Below, piece by piece: positions 18,767-22,167 of a DNA stretch of 22,167 nucleotides (its first letter is position 1; each line of letters begins with the position of its first letter). The stretch is from Isoetes engelmannii. Taxonomy: Eukaryota > Streptophyta > Lycopodiopsida > Isoetales > Isoetaceae. The notes beneath the pieces were generated by a model, which was not told the origin of the DNA, made no database searches, and was given only the letters and a program-made list of their open reading frames with translations. The stretch lies in NCBI GenBank assembly GCA_011763485.2, contig JAANSK020259829.1:1-22167 (forward strand), read 5' to 3'. A program made the translations under genes and the position numbers.

Positions 18767-20375
18767 GATGGCTAGTAGTGTAATATTGTCAAAGAGATTA
18801 AGTGCAAGGTCAAGATCACATTTGGAGAACCTAAGATCTATTCTGCCCGACTCTAATGGTGATGATTATGACAGGCTGAAGCAGGAAATTGAAGCTGAAG
18901 AACTAAGAATTGCTGCAGGTTTGAAGTTGAAATAAAAAATTACTGAGCTACAAGAGGATGAAAGAGCAAACTCAAAATACTTCTTCATCAAAGCTAAGGG
19001 GAGGCTAAAGAGAAACCAGATACAAGAAGTGGTAGTCACTGGTTCTAATATCAATGAAGATAATGGCCTCAAAATTGCAGCTACCAACCACTTCATCAAC
19101 ATTATGGGTACCAATGGAGATGCTGATTTTCAGAATTGATAACTTCATCAAACTGGAAAGCAGAGTCACCAATGATCAGAACATCAATCTGACCTCTCTT
19201 TTCACTCTTGACGAGCTGCAAAATGTCATTATGAGCGTGAAGAATGGGAAATCACCCGGCCCGAATGGACTCCCTGCTGAATTTTTCAAAGCTGTACCTG
19301 GGATATCTTGGGAGATTGTATCCAAAACATTGCAAATGAATTCTTGATCAGAAAACAGCTGGATGAGAGGATCAACACCAGCTTCATCACTCTTATTCCT
19401 AAGATCCCTGAACCCATCTCCTTTTTTTATTATAGACCTATCTCATTGACTAATGTGATGTATAAAATCATTTCGCAGTTACACAAAGGCTTAAGGGCAT
19501 TCTCAACAATATTATTAGCCCAAGCCAATCAGTATACCTTAAGGGCAGAAACATTCTTGACAATGTTGCCACTGCCACCTTGGGTTTAAGATGGGCCAAA
19601 GACTCCAAACAGGATGTTGCTCTCCTAAAATTGGACATCACTAAAACATTTGACTCTGTCAATTGGAATTTCTTGGAGCTCTGCTGTAGAAAACTTGGTT
19701 TTAGCCATAACTCGGTCAGATTGCTTACTGCCATTCTTCATAATTCTAACTCTTCTGTCCTCATAAATGGTGAATGCAGCCCCTTCTTCAAAATTAGAAG
19801 AGGAGTTAAACAAGGCTGCCCCCTTCCTCTTCATTATCATCATGGAGACCCTTCACTGCAGATTTGATCAAGCCAAGAATGAAGGCACTATTTCTGGTCT
19901 GTATCTACCCCATAATGATAATTTTGACCAATTCCTAAATGGCCATCTTGCTGATGATACCTTTATTCTTATCTCCCTTGGTCTTCAATCCCTTAACCAA
20001 GCTAAGACTACCTCCTCTGGTTGCAAGATTAATCCAGCCAAATCCAAACTTACTGCCTATAACCAGGATCTTGGTGCCCAAGCTACTGACCTTCTTGATT
20101 GCCACCTTTGCCCTCAAAATTCTCATTCCAAAATGCTTGGGATCCCTTTTGCTATCAGATCCAATGCTGCTGATCTCTGGTCTGGAATTGTGGACAAATT
20201 CTATGCTAAAGTTGATACTCTCAACTCCAAATACCTTTCCAAAGCTGGCCGAGCTATCTTTGCCAATGCTGTAGTAGCCTCCACCCATGTCTACCAGTCA
20301 TATCCTTGCCCCCAAGAAAGTTTACAGCAAGCTCCAAGGAATCATTGGCAGATTCATCAATTATGGCAGCAATAA
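18767..20375 (+). pseudogene. LINE reverse transcriptase region
   Basis: In order: a coiled charged segment (GDDYDRLKQEIEAEELRIAA), then after the stop at 18933 ERANSKYFFIKAKGR; KNGKSPGPNGLPAEFFK (about 19240-19290); FITLIPKIPEP and YRPISLTNVMYKIIS (about 19380-19475); the first catalytic Asp block ALLKLDITKTFDSVNW (about 19620-19668); RRGVKQGCP (about 19796-19822); the catalytic box as LADDTF (about 19947-19965, usually FADD); CKINPAKSKL; and MLGIPF. All key RT blocks are present, but several frameshifts and a stop separate them, so no active enzyme is encoded. Confidence 0.88.
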
Positions 20376-21499
20376 GAGATGCTGGACTCCAGTCTCAATG
20401 GAAGAATGTTACAAGCCCAAGAAAATGGGGGGACTTGGCATCATCAACATCGAGAAGCATGCTACTGCCCTTGCAGCTAAATACTTTTTCAGGGCCATCT
20501 CAGGAGGAATTAAGCATCCAGTCTCTGTTCTTATAAGGCATTACATGCTCAAATGCAAGCTCTATGGCTGGAATATCAAAATGCACTTACCTGATGCTGC
20601 CTTTTTTTTATTTCAGAATTCTTAATAATACTCCTCCCTTTATCAGAAAGTGGATTAAGGCCTGGATCCAAATCAGGGGCATGTTCACTTGGAATAGAGG
20701 ACTCTCTGCTACTCAAACCATCTTTTGGAATCCATATCTGCTTGGGGAAAACAATACTCATTGCCTCATAAGGAACTTTCCTGATCAAACCAAGATCTGG
20801 AGTAGCAAAGTTGGCTTTCTGATTTCTGATTTATATCGAGATGGCTCTCCAATTCCTTTTGAGAATTCCATCCTGAGCACTGAGAATGAAGACTCCAGAA
20901 CCCTCTATAATGCAGTCATTGCTTATACTTCTCAGGCCTATTGGAGCAACAGTGAGCTCATCTGGCAATACAAGGGTCACTTCCATTTCAAGGTGAAAGA
21001 TGCCTATAAATTCCTCTTTAGAGATCAGGTCACGAGCCTTCATCTCAAATGGGGAATATCAGAGGATAGATGTACCAAAAATCTCGCTCACCTTTGGAAG
21101 TCTCCTATCAGTCCTAAGATCAAAGCCTTCATCTGGCAGCTTTGGCAAAGGGGCTTGGCAACCAACTGTAAGAGATATAAGTGCTGTTTCTCCACTACTG
21201 ATATTTGCCCGAGATGCTTCTCTTTTGCAAAAAATGAAGACCACCTCTTTGAACCTGCTTATGGTCCCAATGGACAATTGAGATCTCCTCATCTTCACTT
21301 GATCTCAATCTCTCCTTGCATGGCCATGAAATTGACTTTTCATGCCAAATGCCCCCAGGCATTGGAGTTTCTACCTTCTTCTATGGAGAATCTGGAAGGG
21401 CGCAATAAACTGGTTTTTGATGAAGAAATTGTTTGGCCTCAAGCCATTTTAGCTCAAACCAATTATGATGTCACCTGGATCCATAAAGTTTATTCATAA
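20287..21499 (+). pseudogene. LINE ORF2 C-terminal region with zf-RVT domain
   Basis: After a frame change the post-RT part continues: KKMGGLGIINIEKHATALAA (about 20420-20480), a second shift near 20620, then a long frame to 21499. That frame holds the zinc-binding zf-RVT domain: LWKSPISPKIKAFIWQLW, RGLATNCKRYKC, CPRC and EDHLF (about 21090-21255). After EDHLF the usual ECxxxxxxW is disrupted. It then continues with GRNKLVFDEEIVWPQAILAQ to the stop. It is a passenger of the element and shows the same decay as the RT part. Confidence 0.8.
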
Positions 21500-22076
21500 T
21501 TTTACTGATTGGTTTTTGCTTTATGCAGGGAATGAGCAGGTGCATCACCTTTCTCAACAAGAAATTCGATGAAGTTGAGAAATGGGTAGCTAGCTAGCTT
21601 TCTGACTGGTGATGAAGACTGTGGCTGCCTTTGCGCATGTTCACTGGAGGAACCCGATCTGATTCGAGAAGTAATTTGTCAGGCTCGAGATGCATCAGGA
21701 AGATATAATTTTGCAAGATCTAGAACCTGCCCCTGCCTATTCTGTGTGCTCACAATGAAGATCAAAAGGCCCGATCCCTTTGAAGTTTCAGAAGCTGAAG
21801 GCCGCGTTGTTGTGGAAACAGTGTAGCTGCCTTGATTTTCTGATACCAGACTACAGGCTTCTTCAAAAACTTAACTACCTAAGTTCAAGTTAAGCTTAAT
21901 TTCAAGTTCTAAAACTCTAAGGCTCTTATTATTATGTTCCACTATTATAGAAGCCTTTGTTCTCGGCCTGCTATGCCTACTTGATGGGATCTCCTTCCCC
22001 CAAGAAAATTTTGTACTATATTCCTCTTTTTTGTACTCTTCATACTCAAAATATAAATAGAATACCAACCTTCAAT

Positions 22077-22085
22077 AAAAAAAAA
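22077..22085 (+). other. poly(A) tail of the LINE
   Basis: Nine A bases after CTTCAAT, preceded by TTGTACT-containing sequence typical of plant LINE 3' ends. This sets the 3' boundary of the element; the flank begins CCTCGATTCC. Confidence 0.7.
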
Positions 22086-22167
22086 CCTCGATTCCACTAT
22101 TTTGCCATTATTCTTTGATTTTGAACTCTACCAAAAGTGCTAACCCCATTTTCCACAGTGTGAGATT

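Larger units (their letters stand above)
18767..22085 (+). mobile_element. 5'-truncated non-LTR retrotransposon (LINE), decayed
   Basis: Reverse-transcriptase and C-terminal zinc-binding (zf-RVT) sequence of a plant LINE, ending in an A run at 22077-22085 after an AATAAA-like 3' end. The endonuclease domain is missing, which fits 5' truncation during insertion. The coding part is spread over several frames, with a stop at 18933-18935 and shifts near 19125, 19325, 19480-19590, 19825, 20290 and 20620. The non-coding tail runs from about 21500. I looked for a target-site duplication of the bases after the A run (CCTCGATTCC) at the 5' side and did not find one. Confidence 0.85.

Noticed and set aside
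19935-20288. 117-residue minus-strand frame and a 111-residue plus-strand frame
   Set aside because: Shadows of the LINE reverse transcriptase frame, which has the conserved blocks.
1-22167. CRISPR arrays, tRNA or rRNA genes
   Set aside because: No spaced-repeat array and no recognisable tRNA or rRNA sequence seen; the direct repeats are adjacent two- or three-copy duplications.

Overview
The window is nuclear DNA from a land plant. Genes carry short GT-AG introns, there is a plant-type PLS pentatricopeptide-repeat (PPR) gene, a plant-style LINE and large AT-rich intergenic tracts. The PPR wording (for example VLKACTSIMAIEEGR and LIDMYAKSGSLEEA) reminds me most of seed-free vascular plants such as ferns, but a gymnosperm or lycophyte cannot be excluded by eye.

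Layout. 1-102: possible 3' end of an unidentified gene. 103-3250: no gene seen. 3484-7036 (+): an apparently intact multi-exon gene for the CCR4-NOT subunit NOT2. 7287-7580: a cluster of inverted and direct repeats just downstream. 8918-9088 (-): a 56-residue ORF resembling the cytochrome c oxidase assembly factor PET117. 9403-9514: an exact 56-bp tandem duplication, followed by a weak 43-residue ORF (+). 10560-11960: an unidentified open frame, a TATA-like site and degenerate repeats. 12655-13031: a receptor-kinase fragment (-) next to a 3-hydroxyacyl-CoA dehydrogenase fragment (+). 14328-16397 (-): a PPR protein gene, possibly with a 69-nt in-frame intron. 17019-17888 (-): broken copies of CDC26 (APC/C subunit) and TTM3 (CYTH triphosphatase) in tandem. 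17989-18147: a 159-nt foldback. 18184-18745: short repeats. About 18767-22085 (+): a 5'-truncated, frameshifted LINE ending in poly(A).

The most informative item is the CDC26-TTM3 pair. In Arabidopsis these two proteins come from one bicistronic transcript. Here the same order and strand survive, 66 nt apart, but both frames are broken and the CYTH ExExK motif has lost its lysine codon. The unrelated functional-looking genes (NOT2, PET117-like, PPR) are simply neighbours; nothing suggests an operon-like system. All homology calls are from recognition of protein motifs, not from database searches.
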